64,000 bases of DNA from Agrobacterium vitis (GCF_013337045.2 NZ_CP118261.1:124001-188000); one strand, 5' to 3'; counted from the first letter of the stretch, positions 55,288-64,000 are shown. The notes: generated from the sequence alone by a model not told the origin. Numbers and translations: made by a program.

Positions 55288-55869
55288 TCAGGTTGGTTTG
55301 ACCGTGGATGTCGTTGCTTTTTCGGCCTTGAGAGCTTCGTAGAGGGCGGTTTTCCCGATTTTCACGCGGGCCGCGGCTTCCCGGACGTTCAAACCGGCCG
55401 CCAGATGCTGGCGGGCTTTGGCAAGTTTGTCCGGGGTTACGACGACTTGTCGGCCACCGCGTCGGCCGCGTTCCTCTGCGGCTTGCAGACCGGCACGTGT
55501 TCGTTCCCGGATCAGATCGCGCTCGAACTGTGCCAGCGCGCCGAACAGGTGGAAGACCAGGCGACCGCCGGATGTCGTGGTGTCGATGTTTTCGGTGATG
55601 GATCGGAAGCCGACGCCTTTGGCCTCCAGTTCGGTGATGATCTCGATGAGGTGCTTCATCAACCGGCCGAGGCGGTCGAGCTTCCAGACTGTGAGCGTGT
55701 CGCCGTCGCGAACGTAGCGGATCGCCTCCGCCAATCCGAGTCGGTCAGTCTTCGTGCCGGATGCCTTATCCTCGAACAGCCTTTCACAACCTGCTTTGCG
55801 CAAAGCGTCGAGTTGCAGGGCGGTGTCCTGGTCGCCGGTGGAGACCCTTGCATAGCCGATAGCGGTCAT
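55288..55869 (-). CDS. tnpR: Tn3-family resolvase
   Basis: A 193-aa serine resolvase with YARVSTGDQDTALQLDALRK (nucleophile Ser10), the conserved LTVWKLDRLGR, the FHLFGALAQFERDLIRERT helix and a C-terminal HTH (NVREAAARVKIGKTALYEAL). It resolves cointegrates made by the adjacent transposase. It is transcribed away from tnpA, with the recombination site between them. Confidence 0.95.
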   Translation of the reverse strand: MTAIGYARVSTGDQDTALQLDALRKAGCERLFEDKASGTKTDRLGLAEAIRYVRDGDTLTVWKLDRLGRLMKHLIEIITELEAKGVGFRSITENIDTTTSGGRLVFHLFGALAQFERDLIRERTRAGLQAAEERGRRGGRQVVVTPDKLAKARQHLAAGLNVREAAARVKIGKTALYEALKAEKATTSTVKPT

Positions 55870-55990
55870 GAGACGTGGTTTGTCCGATTTGCCGTTTCAT
55901 GACAAGGTTTGCGGACAAGAACTGTGGATGCCGCGAAACGTTCGTTTGTCGGACACGCATTTTCCGTTTCGCTGCACTCTCCGCGGCGAA
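55870..55990. promoter_or_regulatory. Candidate resolution (res) site of the Tn3-family transposon
   Basis: This lies between divergent tnpR and tnpA. An inverted pair TTGTCCG (55880-55886) and CGGACAA (55912-55918) forms one likely subsite, and a further TTGTCGGACA lies about 35 bp on. This position and layout fit a Tn3-type res site that also carries both promoters. Confidence 0.55.
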
Positions 55991-56006
55991 ACGGGAAGAT
56001 CAGAGA

Positions 56007-58973
56007 ATGGTGCGAAGAGCATTACTGAGCGAGGCATGGTGGCAACAGGCGACGATCATCCCGGATAACGAAAGGGAGATCGCCAAACATTACACGCTGG
56101 ATCGATCGGATCTCGACCTGATCATGCGACAGAACAAGGCCTCGAACAGACTGGGCCTCGCCTGTGTTCTGGCCACGCTACGATACCCTGGCCGACCGCT
56201 TGCGGATGGCGAGGTCCTGCCGGCTGGCGTCTTACGATTTCTGGCGCGGCAGATCGGCGTCGATCACCATGAGATCGAACGTTATTTCGAGCGCCCACAG
56301 ACGCGGCGCGAGCATCTGGCCCTGCTTTTCGACAGAATGCAGATGCGTCCGTTTGTGCCTTCGGACGTGCGGGCACTCACAGGCTGGCTGACACCTGCCG
56401 CACAAACCCTGCGCCACGCCGATGTATTGGCGGATATGGTCGTGGAAGAACTGCGACGCAGGAGAATTCTCTTGCCAGCGCGGCCAGCGCTCGAAGCCAT
56501 CATTCATGTGGCGATCAGGCGCGGCATTCGTATTGCTCATCGGGCCTTGGCCGGCGGGATCTCAGAAGGCCAAAAGCTCGATCTGGACAAGCTTCTCGAT
56601 CCGCGTGAGGGGACAAGCGTGACTATTCTTGCCTGGGCGAGAACGCCAGCATTGTCGCCAGCCGCCGTCAACCTCGACAGAATTGCCGAGCGCATTCGCT
56701 TTCTCCGGTCTCTGAACCTGCCGACGACGTTGATGGATCGCATTCCGGCCAAGGTCTTTGACGAATTTGCTGCAGAGGGGACGCGAATGAGCGCGCAGCA
56801 TCTGCGCGACCTTAACACCGAACGCCGACATGCTGTCCTGGCTGCAACAGTGCTCCACCTTTCCCGCCATCTCACCGATTGCGCGATCGACATGTTCAAG
56901 AAACTCATGGGCATCCTGACGCGGCGAGCCAATAACCAGGCGGCTGCTCGCGTCACCCGATCCGTTCGGGAAGTGCAGACGCCGTTGAAGGACGTTTCAA
57001 AAGTCTGCCATGCGATCATCAAGGCCAGAGAGAAGGGTGAGGACATGGCCAAAGCGCTTGATCTGGTCATCCAATGGCCAGCTTTTACAACCAGTGTCCA
57101 GGCGGTCGATACGCTGATCGCGCCGGATGTTATCGACGGTAAAATCGAAATGCTCCAGCGCTATCCGACGATCAGGAAACTGGCGCCACAGTTTCTCTCC
57201 ACTCTCGTGTTCCGCGGTCACGCAGTGGCGGCGAACCTCTTGCGGGCGCTATCCGTGGTCGCGGGTCTATATCGTACGGGCAAAAGGACCATACCCGACA
57301 AGGCACCGATCTCCTTTGCGCCGAAGGGCTGGATGCCTCTCATACTCAAAGATGGAAAGATTGATCGCAGGGCTTATGAGCTTTGCCTGTTCAGCGAATT
57401 GAAGCGCCGGCTCGATGCGGGCGATGTCTGGGTGGAAGGAGCCAAACGCTTCCAGTCTTTCGAAAGCTTTCTCATTCCCACGCCGACATTCGAGCTGATG
57501 CGTGAGGAAGGACCGCTTCCAATCGCCGTTGATACCGATGTCGAGACGTATCTTCGCCAACAGCGCCAGCTGCTGAACGATGGACTGGCTGACCTCTCGC
57601 GTCTGGCCGCAGCCGGCGAGCTCGACGATGTAGAACTGACCGGGGCGGGGTTTAGCGTCACGCCGCACAAGGCTATGTTTCCGGACATCGCCAAGTCGCT
57701 GAAGCTAAAGGTGGAAAGCCGTCTGCCTGCGATCCGCATCACTGACCTTTTGCTCGAGGTTGACGCCCGAACGGAATTTTCGAACGCCTTTACCCATTTG
57801 CGCAGCGGTCGGACGGCCGACAACAAGCTTGCGCTCCTCACCGCCATCCTGGCGGACGGGATCAATCTCGGTCTCACGAGAATGGCGGACGTTTCCCCCG
57901 GCATTACGATGCGCCAACTCGCCTGGGCGCACGACTGGCATATTCGCGAGGAAGGTTACACGGCCGCGCACGCCATTCTCGTCAACGCCCAGAGGCAATT
58001 GCCTCTGGCAAGCTTGTGGGGCGATGGAACAACGTCATCCTCCGATGGCCAGTATTTTCCGGCGGGCGGACACGCCGAGGCGATCGGCGACCTCAACGGC
58101 CGCTATGGTCCCAACCCCGGCGCCAAATTCTACCGGTTCACCTCTGACCAGTACGGCGCTTTCTACATCATCGCCATGAATGCCAATGCGAGCGAAGCCA
58201 TCTATGTCCTCGATGGACTGCTCTATCATGGCAGCGATCTCGCCATCGGAACCCACTATGTCGATACCGGCGGGGTAAGCGATATGAGCTTCGCCCTTTG
58301 CCATCTCGTTGGTTTCCAGATTGTGCCTCGGCTGCGCGGTCTCAAGGATCGCAAGCTCTATCTTTTCCCGCGCGACGCGCCTCCCGAAAACCTGGCGCCG
58401 CTCGTTGGCGAGCACATCAACGTCGAGCGGATCAAGGCAAACTGGAACGACATCCTGCGGCTGGTCACGACGATCCGTTCCGGGCAGGTTCGGCCTTCGA
58501 CCCTGTTGGCAAAGCTGTCCGCATTCCCACGCCAGAACGGACTGGCGTTGGCGCTACGCGATCTCGGTCGCATCAATCGGTCCATCTTTCTGCCCCAGTG
58601 GTGGCAGAACCCCGAAATGCGCAGGAACGCGACGGCCGGCCTCAACAAGAGCGAATCCCAGAACACCTTGGCCCGCGCACTGTTCTTCAATCGCCTCGGA
58701 GAATTGCGCGACCGGACTTTCGAGAGCCAGTTCTACCGAGCATCTGGACTGAACCTGCTAATCAACGCCATCGTCTACTGGAACACACTCTATCTTGAAC
58801 CGGCGTTCGCCGAGCTCAACCGAGATGGCATTCCCACGCCGCTTGACATCATCAAACACATTACCCCACTCGGCTGGCAGCACATCAGTCTCACCGGCGA
58901 TTACATCTGGACCCCAACAGACGGCGTTGATCTCAGGCCATTGCGGCGCGAAACATCTATCCTCGCAGCGTGA
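56007..58973 (+). CDS. tnpA: Tn3-family transposase
   Basis: A DDE transposase of about 988 aa. The start at 56007 (MVRRALLSEAWWQQATI) is chosen because the frame further upstream runs through the res region; the N-terminus matches the DUF4158-type start of the family. Catalytic motifs are LWGDGTTSSSDGQYFPAGG, GTHYVDTGGVSDMSFA and the Glu in LNKSESQNTLARAL. The ending WQHISLTGDYIW is the family's usual C-terminus. The gene is intact and the transposon should be mobile. Confidence 0.96.
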   Translation: MVRRALLSEAWWQQATIIPDNEREIAKHYTLDRSDLDLIMRQNKASNRLGLACVLATLRYPGRPLADGEVLPAGVLRFLARQIGVDHHEIERYFERPQTRREHLALLFDRMQMRPFVPSDVRALTGWLTPAAQTLRHADVLADMVVEELRRRRILLPARPALEAIIHVAIRRGIRIAHRALAGGISEGQKLDLDKLLDPREGTSVTILAWARTPALSPAAVNLDRIAERIRFLRSLNLPTTLMDRIPAKVFDEFAAEGTRMSAQHLRDLNTERRHAVLAATVLHLSRHLTDCAIDMFKKLMGILTRRANNQAAARVTRSVREVQTPLKDVSKVCHAIIKAREKGEDMAKALDLVIQWPAFTTSVQAVDTLIAPDVIDGKIEMLQRYPTIRKLAPQFLSTLVFRGHAVAANLLRALSVVAGLYRTGKRTIPDKAPISFAPKGWMPLILKDGKIDRRAYELCLFSELKRRLDAGDVWVEGAKRFQSFESFLIPTPTFELMREEGPLPIAVDTDVETYLRQQRQLLNDGLADLSRLAAAGELDDVELTGAGFSVTPHKAMFPDIAKSLKLKVESRLPAIRITDLLLEVDARTEFSNAFTHLRSGRTADNKLALLTAILADGINLGLTRMADVSPGITMRQLAWAHDWHIREEGYTAAHAILVNAQRQLPLASLWGDGTTSSSDGQYFPAGGHAEAIGDLNGRYGPNPGAKFYRFTSDQYGAFYIIAMNANASEAIYVLDGLLYHGSDLAIGTHYVDTGGVSDMSFALCHLVGFQIVPRLRGLKDRKLYLFPRDAPPENLAPLVGEHINVERIKANWNDILRLVTTIRSGQVRPSTLLAKLSAFPRQNGLALALRDLGRINRSIFLPQWWQNPEMRRNATAGLNKSESQNTLARALFFNRLGELRDRTFESQFYRASGLNLLINAIVYWNTLYLEPAFAELNRDGIPTPLDIIKHITPLGWQHISLTGDYIWTPTDGVDLRPLRRETSILAA

Positions 58974-58979
58974 TCACCA

Positions 58980-59029
58980 TACGTTCTCAAAAGTCGGACA
59001 GATCCAACACTTTCGTGTCGTGACGCCTA
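58980..59029 (-). repeat. Tn3 right terminal inverted repeat
   Basis: This is the partner of 55230-55279. It begins seven bases after the tnpA stop and ends with GCCTA. Confidence 0.88.
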
Positions 59030-59041
59030 AAGGATCCGATC

Positions 59042-59626
59042 ATGGCACCGCTCAACCGCTCCACCCAGAAGAACCGTCCCGCCAAATCCCAACGCGCCAC
59101 CACCCTCGAAATGGTCAGGCACGCCTGCCCCGACACAGCCCAGGCACTGCGCATCTCCGAAAGCTTCGGCCTTGCCCTCATCGACAGCGATGGGATCCGC
59201 GACCTTCACCGCGGACAGTTGATCGAAAGCGCCGATGCCCTGAGGGACGGCCTCGCCGAAAAGGCAATGCAGATCCACATGCAGCGCATCGTCGGTTCGT
59301 TTGTCGGCTCCGCCTACGGCGCCGGGCAATTCTACTCCCGCGCGGTCACAGAGGCCCGCGATCTCACCACGAAGCTCTCTAACGATACCAGAGACGAGGA
59401 CCTCGACGGGCCTGTCGGTTTCGACAGCCGCGCCCAGCGCAAGCGCGAGTTCGCAGCCGATATGGGCCTGCAGGCCCATGTGCTTCGCATGGCAGCCGAA
59501 GGTGCTGTCTCAGCTTACGAGGAAATCACAGGCGAAACCTGGAAGCCCTACGAGCGTACGGTCGAGCAGCCCGCCAACTCAGTAGACCAAAAGGCCGCAA
59601 CGGCCCAGATGGCAGCATTTGAATAG
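59042..59626 (+). CDS. Plasmid-type conserved hypothetical protein
   Basis: A 194-aa protein of unknown function. It has no signal peptide or membrane segment. Segments such as RATTLEMVRHACPDTAQALR, YGAGQFYSRAVTEARDLTTK and EEITGETWKPYERTV suggest a mainly helical soluble protein. Its setting near DUF736 and HU genes fits the conserved accessory block of rhizobial plasmids, but I assign no role. It starts only 12 bp after the Tn3 right end, so its original promoter may have been displaced. A strong hairpin follows its stop. Confidence 0.75.
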   Translation: MAPLNRSTQKNRPAKSQRATTLEMVRHACPDTAQALRISESFGLALIDSDGIRDLHRGQLIESADALRDGLAEKAMQIHMQRIVGSFVGSAYGAGQFYSRAVTEARDLTTKLSNDTRDEDLDGPVGFDSRAQRKREFAADMGLQAHVLRMAAEGAVSAYEEITGETWKPYERTVEQPANSVDQKAATAQMAAFE

Positions 59627-59633
59627 GACAATC

Positions 59634-59651
59634 GCGGGGCTTCGGCCCCGC
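59634..59651 (+). terminator. GCGGGGC-TTCG-GCCCCGC hairpin
   Basis: This 7-bp GC stem with a TTCG tetraloop, a very stable form, starts 8 bp after the hypothetical-gene stop. There is only a weak T content after it. It probably ends that transcript. Confidence 0.7.
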
Positions 59652-59721
59652 CTGAGGCCCCATTTCAGAAAATCATAAATGGGCAAATGCGCCGTAGGGT
59701 CCGAGCGCCCTCTTTCTCCGG

Positions 59722-60549
59722 TCAGCCGTCCGTCGATACCGTCACGGAGGTCCACGCATCGATCTCTTCTTGGAGACGCTTGAGTCTCGCCGATACATGC
59801 TTGAGAGCGTCGCTGCCAAGGAGAAGTTGCGGTGGCGGGTTATCGGTCTCGACTAGGATCAAGACGGCTGCAGCGAGTTTCTCTGGATCACCAAGCTGCT
59901 TGCCACTGACTGCCTCCCGGGCCTCGCGTATCGGATCAAAAAGGGAATCGTAATCCGCGATCGACCGTTCCGTGCGGATCATCGAACGTCCGGCCCAGTC
60001 TGTGCGGAAAGAGCCGGGGCATAACGTCGTCACATGCACACCGAACGGCGCCATTTCTGAACGCATCACTTCCGATATGCCTTGCAGCGCAAACTTGCTG
60101 CCACAGTAATACCCGATACCGGGCATGGTGATCATGCCGCCCATCGACGTGACATTGACGATGAAACCCTGGCGCCGTTCGCGGAACCTGGGAATAAACG
60201 CCTTGGCGACAGCTACAGCGCCAAAGACGTTCACGTCGAACTGTCTGCGCATCTCTTCGAGAGGTGATTCTTCGATGACGCCCTCGTGGCCGTAACCGGC
60301 ATTGTTGATGAGCACATCGACCGGCCCGTACTTGTCTTCCGTATCACGGACGACATCCGGAATCTGGTCGAACGCGGTGACGTCGCAAAGGACGGGGTGA
60401 ATGGCGGGCACGGCTGCGGCAAGCGCCGAGCGTGCCGTCTCGGAGCGGACGGTGCCGATAACCTGATGGCCCATCTGAGCAGCAGCCGTAGCGATGGCCA
60501 AGCCGAAGCCGGAATTTGCGCCGGTGATGAAAAAGGTCTTTCTCGACAT
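59722..60549 (-). CDS. Short-chain dehydrogenase/reductase
   Basis: A 275-aa classical SDR oxidoreductase. It has the cofactor motif FITGANSGFGLAIA, LINNAGYGHEG, the catalytic Ser in VNVTSMGG, the YxxxK pair in YYCGSKFALQG, and the LCPGSFRTDWAG loop. The glycine-rich motif fits NADP(H) or NAD(H). The start at 60549 has AAGGAAG upstream; the open frame further upstream belongs to the promoter region. It is divergent from an AraC-type regulator, which probably controls it. The substrate is unknown. Confidence 0.93.
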   Translation of the reverse strand: MSRKTFFITGANSGFGLAIATAAAQMGHQVIGTVRSETARSALAAAVPAIHPVLCDVTAFDQIPDVVRDTEDKYGPVDVLINNAGYGHEGVIEESPLEEMRRQFDVNVFGAVAVAKAFIPRFRERRQGFIVNVTSMGGMITMPGIGYYCGSKFALQGISEVMRSEMAPFGVHVTTLCPGSFRTDWAGRSMIRTERSIADYDSLFDPIREAREAVSGKQLGDPEKLAAAVLILVETDNPPPQLLLGSDALKHVSARLKRLQEEIDAWTSVTVSTDG

Positions 60550-60624
60550 GATGTACGAACTTCCTTGATTGAGGAGACGTTTGACAGATAGTATTAATCG
60601 TCCGGCTGAACGATTGCAGATCCG

Positions 60625-61557
60625 ATGGAGTTGTTGCCAAATCCTATGATTGACGGACATCGCCAATCGATGCGAGGCCAGCTGGTCGAGTTGGCCGGCG
60701 GTCTAGCTCCGCGTCACGGATACAATCCGACCGGACTCGATCGCGTTCGTATTCTCCGCAGCGAGGCCGTGCTCCACGATGTCCCGGTCCTCTATAACCC
60801 AGGCGCGGTGTTCGTCCTGCAGGGCAGCAAGCAGGGCATGCTGGACGGAGAAATCTTCCGCTACGATGAAGACCACTATCTGGCTGTTTCTGTCCCCGTG
60901 CCTTTCCGGATGGAATCGACCGCCAGTCCGGAGAGGCCATTGCTTGCGGTCTATCTCGAATTCGATATGCAGTTGGCGGCTGAGATCGCCCTGCAGGTCG
61001 AAAAGCGCAACGAGCTTGCGGGTCATCCGCCACGCGGTTTGATGTCGAACAAGATGGATGCTGACATCGAGGACGTCCTGTTACGCCTGTTGAGGGCGCT
61101 TCGCAGTCCGGTCGAAAGTGCTGTTCTGGGTGCGGGCATTCTGCGCGAACTGCACTATCGGGTGCTGGTCGGTCCGCAAGGCGGCGCAATGATTGCCGCG
61201 CTTCAGCACAGTGGACCATACGGGAAAATCTTCCGGAGCCTGGCCTGGCTGCGGGAGCACTACGGCACTGAAATCTCAATCGCCGAGCTGGCCGGCAGGG
61301 TGGGCATGAGCGTGCCGTCCTACCATGTGCATTTCAAAAACCTGACTGGCACCAGTCCGATGCAATACGTGAAGGCCATGCGGCTGCAAGAAGCAAGATT
61401 GATCATCGCCCGCCAGGAAAAGACGATTGCGGTGGTCGCGAGGTCAGTCGGTTATGCAAGCCCGGCCCAGTTTAGCCGAGACTTTAAGCGACATTTCGGT
61501 CGCACAGCGTCGGAGGAGGCGAAATGGGTCAGACACCATCTTGGCGAACTCGTCTGA
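60625..61557 (+). CDS. AraC-family regulator
   Basis: A 310-aa activator-type protein with an AraC_N sensing domain (about 25-190) and a double HTH at the C-terminus (ISIAELAGRVGMSVPSYHVH, then FKNLTGTSPMQYVKAMRLQE; VARSVGYASPAQFSRDFKRH). It is divergent from the SDR gene with 75 bp between starts, so the SDR gene is the likely target. Such pairs often respond to aldehydes or other electrophiles. Confidence 0.92.
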   Translation: MELLPNPMIDGHRQSMRGQLVELAGGLAPRHGYNPTGLDRVRILRSEAVLHDVPVLYNPGAVFVLQGSKQGMLDGEIFRYDEDHYLAVSVPVPFRMESTASPERPLLAVYLEFDMQLAAEIALQVEKRNELAGHPPRGLMSNKMDADIEDVLLRLLRALRSPVESAVLGAGILRELHYRVLVGPQGGAMIAALQHSGPYGKIFRSLAWLREHYGTEISIAELAGRVGMSVPSYHVHFKNLTGTSPMQYVKAMRLQEARLIIARQEKTIAVVARSVGYASPAQFSRDFKRHFGRTASEEAKWVRHHLGELV

Positions 61558-61844
61558 GCATAAGCGAGGAGGCATAATGCCCGTTCCGGCAATCTCTCAT
61601 ATGTGGGCGTTCGCTTCGATTATTCGATTGGGAGTTGTGGCCACTGTGCAACCCGCTCCAATTCGGCACCTCCCGATGATGCCATAGTCGTAACACTTGA
61701 TCTGTCAGCCGGCACGTCCAATGCGGTCTCGATGCGGCATGTCTGACCAAAGACCACCTCGCGATGCTCGGCTCGATCGGCATCCGCAACGGCCGGATCG
61801 TTTTCTTCCCCTGTGCGCTGAAGCGCCCATTCCTCGCGAGGCAT
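61558..61844. other. Region without a recognised gene
   Basis: There are about 290 bp between the AraC gene and the IS1111-type left end. The frame reading DHLAMLGSIGIRNGRIVFFP, then CALKRPF, runs into the IS and may be a truncated gene, but I recognise no family. Confidence 0.4.
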
Positions 61845-61858
61845 ATGTGGACACCCCC

Positions 61859-62101
61859 TCGGTCAAGCCTTTCTTCTGATCTTTTTGAACCCGGCTGGCT
61901 GCTCGCATATGTCCGGCCTCTCTGATGATCGGCCGAACGGCCGCGGGCCTTGATGAAATCCGCGGATCATGGTCCCAATCAAAAAAGCGCATTCTGCAGA
62001 TGCAGTCTCGCGAACGGGTTGTCCTGATCCCCGGCGGAACCGGTATTCATCACGATCGTCTGGCAGGCCCTCCGAACTCGGTGACGCTGGTGCGTCGGTT
62101 T
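61859..62101 (-). ncRNA. Candidate guide (seek/bridge) RNA region of the second IS1111-type element
   Basis: This is the non-coding part between the transposase stop and the terminal repeat, in the position where IS1111-group elements encode the RNA that selects targets. No structure was computed, and short frames here have no protein signature. Confidence 0.4.
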
Positions 62102-63130
62102 CTATGCGATGGCGTTTGTGTATACCGTCTGCCGAGTCATCACGGCCCATGCGATCCGCGCCATCTTGTTCGCCAGCGCCACGGTCGTCAGGCGCGGGGG
62201 CTTCGTTAACAACAATTTCCTGACCCACTCGATGAGCGGCCCGTGCATCTTATGCCTGACATGCCTGAGGACGGCTGTCGCGCCGACGATCAGCAGCGTT
62301 CGCAGATATCGGTTCCCGGCCTTCGTGATCCTGCCGAGGCGCTCTTTTCCTCCAGACGAATTCGATCGTGGCGTCAGCCCGAGCCATGCGGCAAATTCTC
62401 GCCCCGACCTGAAGACTGACGCATCAGGCACCGTCGCCGCCAGTGCTGTGGCAGTGATGACGCCGACGCCCGGGATCGTCGCAAGCCTGCGGCCTGCTTC
62501 GCTCGTTCGTTGCCATTCGCGTATCTTGGCTTCAAGTGTCCTGACCTCGGCGGTCAGGGAGTCGATTTGCCTGGCCAAGGATACGACAATGTCAGTCACG
62601 AGCGGCGGAACGTCCAGCTCTGTCGGCTCGTGTGCGAGCACCCGCTCGACGAGCTCTGCCGTTCTTTCGATCCCGACCGGCGCCACGATGCCGATCTCGG
62701 TGAGATGGCCTCGTAAGGCGTTCACCAGCATGGTCCTCTGCCGGATGAGGAGAGCACGCGACTTGTGCACCATCAGGATCGACTGCTGCGACGCGGTTTT
62801 GATTGGAACGAACCGCATGGTCGGCCGGGTCACAGCCTCGCAGATCGCCTCGGCATCCACCATGTCGTTCTTCCCCCGCTTCACGTACGGCTTCACATAA
62901 GCCGGCGCCATCAGCTTGACCTCATGGCCCATGCCTGTCAGTTCGCGAGCCCAGTGATGCGCGGAGCCGCACGCCTCCATGCCGATCAGACTCGGCTCCA
63001 GCTTGGCAAAGAATGCAAGAAGGTGTGTGCGCCGGAGTTTCTGAGCGATCACGACACGACTGCTGTCATCAATGCCGTGAACCTGGAAGACATTCTTTGC
63101 AAGGTCGATTCCGATTGTCAGCCTGGACAT
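62102..63130 (-). CDS. IS1111-type DEDD transposase
   Basis: A 342-aa IS110-family transposase. The DEDD residues appear in TIGIDLAKNVFQVHG, LIGMEACGSAHHWAREL and KRGKNDMVDAEAICEAVTRP. The C-terminal part has ATIPGVGVITATALAATV and GLTPRSNSSGGKERLG with the conserved serine region. It differs from the copy at 19028, so the two are separate elements. It is intact and probably functional. Confidence 0.95.
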   Translation of the reverse strand: MSRLTIGIDLAKNVFQVHGIDDSSRVVIAQKLRRTHLLAFFAKLEPSLIGMEACGSAHHWARELTGMGHEVKLMAPAYVKPYVKRGKNDMVDAEAICEAVTRPTMRFVPIKTASQQSILMVHKSRALLIRQRTMLVNALRGHLTEIGIVAPVGIERTAELVERVLAHEPTELDVPPLVTDIVVSLARQIDSLTAEVRTLEAKIREWQRTSEAGRRLATIPGVGVITATALAATVPDASVFRSGREFAAWLGLTPRSNSSGGKERLGRITKAGNRYLRTLLIVGATAVLRHVRHKMHGPLIEWVRKLLLTKPPRLTTVALANKMARIAWAVMTRQTVYTNAIA

Positions 63131-63335
63131 CCCGTTTCCTTTCCAACGTTTGATTGGTCCCTGCCGATATTCTCGGCGGTAGTGGTGGGGGTGTCCACAT
63201 CATCAAGAAAGCCTCTCCCTGGCCGTCCTCCACTGCGTTTCGGCCTTTCAGGTGCAGGCCGATCGTCCCCGGTCCTATCGACTGCCATCGAGGCCGCGAT
63301 GGATGCGGCCCGAACAACCGAAAAGGATTACGACA

Positions 63336-63647
63336 ATGGCAACCATCGGCTCTTTCACCGCTTCCGGCAACGGCTTCTCCGGCACCATCAAGACCCTTAA
63401 CCTCAACGTCAAGGCAACCATCCGCGCCGTCGAGCGCACTTCCGAAAAGGGCCCGGACTACCGCATCCTCGCCGGGGCTACGGTCGAATTTGGCGCAGCC
63501 TGGAAGAAGACCTCGAACGAAGGCCGCGACTACCTCTCGGTCAAACTCGACGACCCGAGCTTCCCGGCCCCCATCTACGCAACGCTGATCGAGGTCGAGG
63601 GCGAGGAAGGCCTCTCCCTCATCTGGTCCCGGTCGAACCGGGACTGA
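63336..63647 (+). CDS. DUF736 protein
   Basis: A 103-aa protein matching DUF736, a small family common on rhizobial and other alphaproteobacterial plasmids. Segments are [56 protein letters not shown] and LIWSRSNRD. The function is unknown. It is convergent with the HU gene across a strong shared hairpin. The upstream IS1111-type element ends 135 bp before its start. Confidence 0.92.
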   Translation: MATIGSFTASGNGFSGTIKTLNLNVKATIRAVERTSEKGPDYRILAGATVEFGAAWKKTSNEGRDYLSVKLDDPSFPAPIYATLIEVEGEEGLSLIWSRSNRD

Positions 63648-63655
63648 TACTGGAT

Positions 63656-63677
63656 GCCCCGCCCGACAAGGCGGGGC
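63656..63677. terminator. Bidirectional hairpin between DUF736 and HU genes
   Basis: GCCCCGCC-N6-GGCGGGGC lies in the 45-bp gap between two convergent stops. The 8-bp perfect GC stem can serve both transcripts. Confidence 0.8.
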
Positions 63678-63692
63678 TCTCCACGTCAAGGA

Positions 63693-63971
63693 TCACTTGT
63701 TCAGTGCATCCTTGAGCGCCTTAGCAGGCGCGAAAGTCAGCTTCTTCGAAGCGGCAACAGTCATCTTTTCTCCGGTCGCGGGATTACGACCCTCGCGCTC
63801 AGGCGATGCCTTGACCTTAAACTTGCCGAAGCCGGGGATTGAGGTTTCAGCGTCGGAGCCTGCGGCATCGGCGATTGCCTGGAAGACAGCCTCGACAATG
63901 CCCTTGGCCTGAACCTTCGTCAGGCCGTTATCGGCTGCAATCTTGTCGGCGATTTCATTGGTGGTGGTCAT
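63693..63971 (-). CDS. HU-family DNA-binding protein
   Basis: A 92-aa nucleoid protein of the HU/IHF family. It begins TTTNEIADKIAADNGLTKVQ and has IPGFGKFKVKASPEREGRNP, then ATGEKM, the beta-arm that inserts into the minor groove with its proline, and ends FAPAKALKDALNK. It may help compact or replicate the replicon. Its 5' region reaches nearly to the window edge. Confidence 0.95.
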   Translation of the reverse strand: MTTTNEIADKIAADNGLTKVQAKGIVEAVFQAIADAAGSDAETSIPGFGKFKVKASPEREGRNPATGEKMTVAASKKLTFAPAKALKDALNK

Positions 63972-64000
63972 GGAATTCCTCGCATCTTGTTGTCAAAGAT

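Larger units (their letters stand above)
55230..59029. mobile_element. Tn3-family transposon with about 50-bp inverted repeats
   Basis: Left (55230-55279) and right (58980-59029) ends are near-perfect inverted repeats. Both begin TAGGC, followed by TCACGACACGAAAGTG, and run inward through ATCTGTCCGACTTTT to AGAACGTA. Inside are a resolvase (minus), a candidate res site and a full transposase (plus). No cargo gene is carried. Clear 5-bp direct repeats are not seen at the borders. Confidence 0.9.
61845..63200 (-). mobile_element. IS1111-type (IS110 family) insertion sequence
   Basis: A 14-bp perfect inverted repeat ATGTGGACACCCCC (61845-61858) and its complement (63187-63200) bound a 1356-bp element. 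The transposase lies on the minus strand with 56 bp before its start and about 240 bp after its stop. The element is complete. Confidence 0.88.

Noticed and set aside
61697..61879. 60-aa frame running into the IS1111-type left end
   Set aside because: It crosses the insertion-sequence border, so the product as written cannot be native; a different frame is equally open.

Overview
The window looks like an accessory replicon (plasmid, chromid or symbiotic-type island) of a Rhizobiaceae-like alphaproteobacterium. Pointers are the GC-rich coding, cytoplasmic chemoreceptors ending in xWEEF, an HWE-type kinase, rhizobial transporter and regulator families, and a right end carrying DUF736 and HU genes of the kind common on rhizobial plasmids. 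No rRNA, tRNA, CRISPR array or replication origin was seen. Roughly a third of the sequence is mobile DNA or decayed genes.

Left part (1-14.9 kb): a CoA-transferase beta subunit cut by the window edge; a transmembrane chemoreceptor; a tricarboxylate-type binding protein with a decayed amidohydrolase; then stacked mobile DNA. That stack is an IS21-family element whose two ends belong to different subgroups, split inside istB by a 2.6-kb DUF5372/small-ORF/large-serine-recombinase module. It is followed by a truncated tetR with its palindromic operator, a LysE-type exporter, a decayed IS1182, a stranded Nudix gene, and an IS5 element lodged in a DUF2867-like gene.

Signalling part (15-38 kb and 47-55 kb): a soluble PAS hybrid kinase, two cytoplasmic PAS chemoreceptors (one with a one-base frameshift in a poly-T run) plus a chemoreceptor relic, an HD-GYP protein, two GGDEF-EAL proteins, an HK-CheR-CheB-REC/HWE operon, a LuxR-type and an XRE-type regulator. 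A small unknown protein occurs twice, each time divergent from a cytoplasmic chemoreceptor. The general theme is chemosensing and cyclic-di-GMP turnover. One GGDEF-EAL gene is followed by two tandem solute-binding-protein genes with no permease.

Catabolic part (38.3-45.5 kb): a coherent locus of ribokinase, divergent FCD-type GntR regulator with a TGGTCATACCA operator, RpiB, a beta-hydroxyacid dehydrogenase, and a complete polar-amino-acid-type ABC importer with two binding proteins. It probably imports and degrades a sugar-derived polar compound.

Right part (55.2-64 kb): a complete Tn3-family transposon with about 50-bp inverted repeats sitting at the end of a truncated GAF sensor gene, a plasmid-type hypothetical gene, a divergent SDR/AraC pair, an intact IS1111-type element, DUF736 and HU. 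Both IS1111-type elements (18961-20307 and 61845-63200) have about 240 bp of non-coding DNA after the transposase, where their guide RNA is expected.
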